28,508 nt of DNA from Zygophlyctis sp. KS116 (Eukaryota > Chytridiomycota), in the NCBI GenBank assembly GCA_054661495.1, contig BAAFSQ010000122.1, positions 1 to 28,508 on the forward strand, written 5' to 3'. Below are positions 26,969 to 28,508 of this stretch, piece after piece. Positions within the stretch are counted from its first letter, which is position 1. Each line of letters begins with the position of its first letter. Both the position numbers and the translations under genes were made by a program. The notes beneath the pieces are model-generated. The model did not search any database and had not been told where the DNA came from. It saw only the letters and a program-made list of their open reading frames with translations.

Positions 26969-28508
26969 ATCCCATTTACGATGAGGTCTATCTCTAATTT
27001 GTTTTTTCATTGCCTCGGGATCAGAGATAAACATGGCCAATTCTGTCAAAGAACCATACAAATCAATCAATGCTTCCTTTCCAAGAAGAATCATATTATC
27101 AGGCATATTATTCAAGTGTGTATCACCAATACCAAGACTCGAGGATGATAAGACATGACGATGAGCAACATGAATATAGTGCCATTCAATTTTCATCCTA
27201 GTCTTCTTAAACTCTTCCAAAGATTCTAAATATTCAACTGCTTTCTTACATTTATCATATTTTCCATTGATAACCTTCCAGTAATCTACTGCAGGCGATT
27301 TATTGTCCAGACTAGAGTACCGGACTTCAATCAATGACATATGAATGGTGTTTGGTTTATCAATGCAAATTGAGGGGATTAATAGATCAAAGCCCGGATT
27401 ATTTCCCCCATAATGAATCACTTGACTCAAATATTCTTTTTTGTCACAGTTTATCTGTTTGACAAGAAATAAACAATCCTCTCTAAATGTGACTTTCTTA
27501 GATAAAAGATGATAGTTATCCTGAACAGATAAGCATATATCTTGGAATTTTGGTGATGTGATCACCTTGGAGGACTTGTAAATTTCCTTCACATACATAC
27601 TTGACTTATTAAACAAGTCTCTGGAGAGAGCTTCCCAAACACCATGAAAAATTTCAAAGTTTTCACCACCAAAGTCGCGAGTTTCAAAACCACGAATACA
27701 ACTTTCTAACTGCCCATACAAATTTAGATCATAATTACGTATATAGAAAAGCAATAAAATAGGAGGCATTTTGGCAATTGCAGATTCAAAAGTATTGCAA
27801 TATATTCCATTGGAAATGGCTGACTGAAAAACCAAATGACTGCTTTCCGAAAGCTCCTGATATAATCCCAATTTAGATTGAAGGATAACAGGTCTCAAGA
27901 AGTCTTTAAACGTACTCGGGCAACCATTCAATTTCACTTCAGTATACATATTTGAGAGTTTTTGTACTTGACGAAGTAAATTTTGGAGAACCTGGCCGGG
28001 CGAATTCTCTAGAATTTTAAGTATAGTTTCCAAGATTTTTGGATGTCCACCAGCACTCAGTAGCAATGCAACTTTAGCGAAATCCAGATCATCAATATTT
28101 ACCAGTTTATCCAATGATTCCAATGGCGTAAGGAAAAATTTCTAGAAAATTATCCCATTTTTTACTTACGTTAACACTACGCTGGGATCTTGACCCTATC
28201 GATAAGGACGTTTTCCATTCAAAAGAGCTACAAATAAAATTAAATGTCTCAAATTGCAACAGATTTGATATTGGCGCAACAAGTCTATACATATCTACAC
28301 CGCCTGTTGTGAAGGGAATATTGATTTCATCCAAGCAGAGGAAAATATTAGGTTTTCCAGAATCATTAGCAATCATTTGTATTGCATATGATATATCAAT
28401 TGGAAAGGAAGAAAAGTTTTTTCTGAGCTCGTCCTGAAACTGTTTCCATGATACTTTTCTCGAATCTATAAAATAACTTGAGTTAGCTCGTATATAATTA
28501 CGAGTATA
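26927..28508 (-). CDS. Crinkler-like P-loop NTPase with PD-(D/E)xK nuclease-like end, partial
   Basis: The frame is open to the right window edge, so the N-terminus and Walker A are missing. One 28-nt intron (28169-28142) joins the halves. First comes an NTPase part with Walker B-like NIFLCLDEINIPFTTGGVDM, then a helical region with LLLSAGGHPKILETILKIL. The C-terminal region has NNPGFDLLIPS followed by HMSLIEVRYSS, the D...(D/E)-x-(K/R) layout of PD-(D/E)xK nucleases, with Arg in place of the usual Lys. NTPase plus restriction-like nuclease is the layout proposed for Crinkler/CRN proteins, host-modulating effectors in oomycetes and chytrids and also found in free-living eukaryotes. No signal peptide can be judged. 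The 3' end contains a perfect 39-bp palindrome, which could also be read as part of a 43-nt intron (26978-26936) giving a different C-terminus. Confidence 0.72.
26944..26982. repeat. Perfect 39-bp palindrome (19-bp arms, 1-nt centre)
   Basis: Arms atcgtaaatgggatttaat and attaaatcccatttacgat are exact reverse complements around a single a at 26963. The palindrome lies within the last 20 codons of the Crinkler-like frame, encoding HRKWDLIIKSHLR on the minus strand. In RNA it would form a hairpin with little or no loop. Confidence 0.97.

Overview
The window is a very compact piece of an AT-rich nuclear genome from a eukaryotic microbe, most likely an early-diverging fungus. Fungus-typical genes include an APSES transcription factor, a PPZ-type phosphatase, VFA1, an Scm3-type CENP-A chaperone, a Kin1-type kinase and mitochondrial ILV5. 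The Crinkler-like NTPase/nuclease at the right edge belongs to a family known from chytrids, Rozella-like fungi, arbuscular mycorrhizal fungi and oomycetes. A Rozella-, chytrid- or sanchytrid-like lineage is an inference; the sequence does not name a species. The standard genetic code is used, with all three stop codons.

I placed about 50 introns by restoring conserved protein blocks across breaks. Nearly all are 24-34 nt long, GTA...TAG; one is 50 nt. Many exons are therefore short, including 10-nt and 14-nt exons in the PPZ gene. Some introns have a length divisible by three and no stop codon, so they hide inside what looks like one open frame. Intergenic gaps are usually 3-100 bp. Two same-strand neighbours (SMC5/BOL1 and NUBP1/ATG5) overlap by the four bases ATGA.

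Layout: 125-535 unknown, possibly secreted (+); 559-1798 ILV5 (+); 1872-5419 SMC5 (+); 5416-5727 BolA (+); 5756-6786 U1-70K (-); 6889-7173 small unknown (-); 7253-8136 RING1-like RING-RAWUL protein (+); 8154-9842 Kin1/MARK kinase with an apparent 1-nt frameshift (-); 9943-11322 GCN5 (-); 11360-12513 Scm3/HJURP (-); 12591-13175 VFA1 (-); 13232-13489 FYV7-like (+); 13603-15478 Sel1-repeat protein (+); 15507-16545 MFAP1 (+); 16576-19097 COG3 (-); 19207-19986 membrane-anchored GNAT (-); 20006-20641 ATG5 (-); 20638-21534 NUBP1/NBP35 (-); 21623-22228 SYF2 (+); 22380-23198 Lines-like (+); 23232-24100 APSES factor (-); 24258-24860 bacterial-type EF-P (+); 24864-26639 PPZ phosphatase (-); about 26738-26968 a possible small broken membrane-protein gene (-); 26927-28508 Crinkler-like protein, cut by the window edge (-).

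The genes are mostly housekeeping and do not form one pathway. Themes that recur are splicing (U1-70K, MFAP1, SYF2), chromatin and chromosomes (SMC5, RING1, GCN5, Scm3), membrane traffic and autophagy (COG3, VFA1, ATG5), Fe-S biogenesis (BolA, NUBP1) and mitochondrial functions (ILV5, EF-P). The points most worth a second look are the RING1 homologue, the CGCG/MluI-box-rich promoter shared by the APSES factor and EF-P, the ATGA overlaps, the microexons, the perfect 39-bp palindrome at the end of the Crinkler-like gene, and the unusual C-x-C motif in NUBP1.
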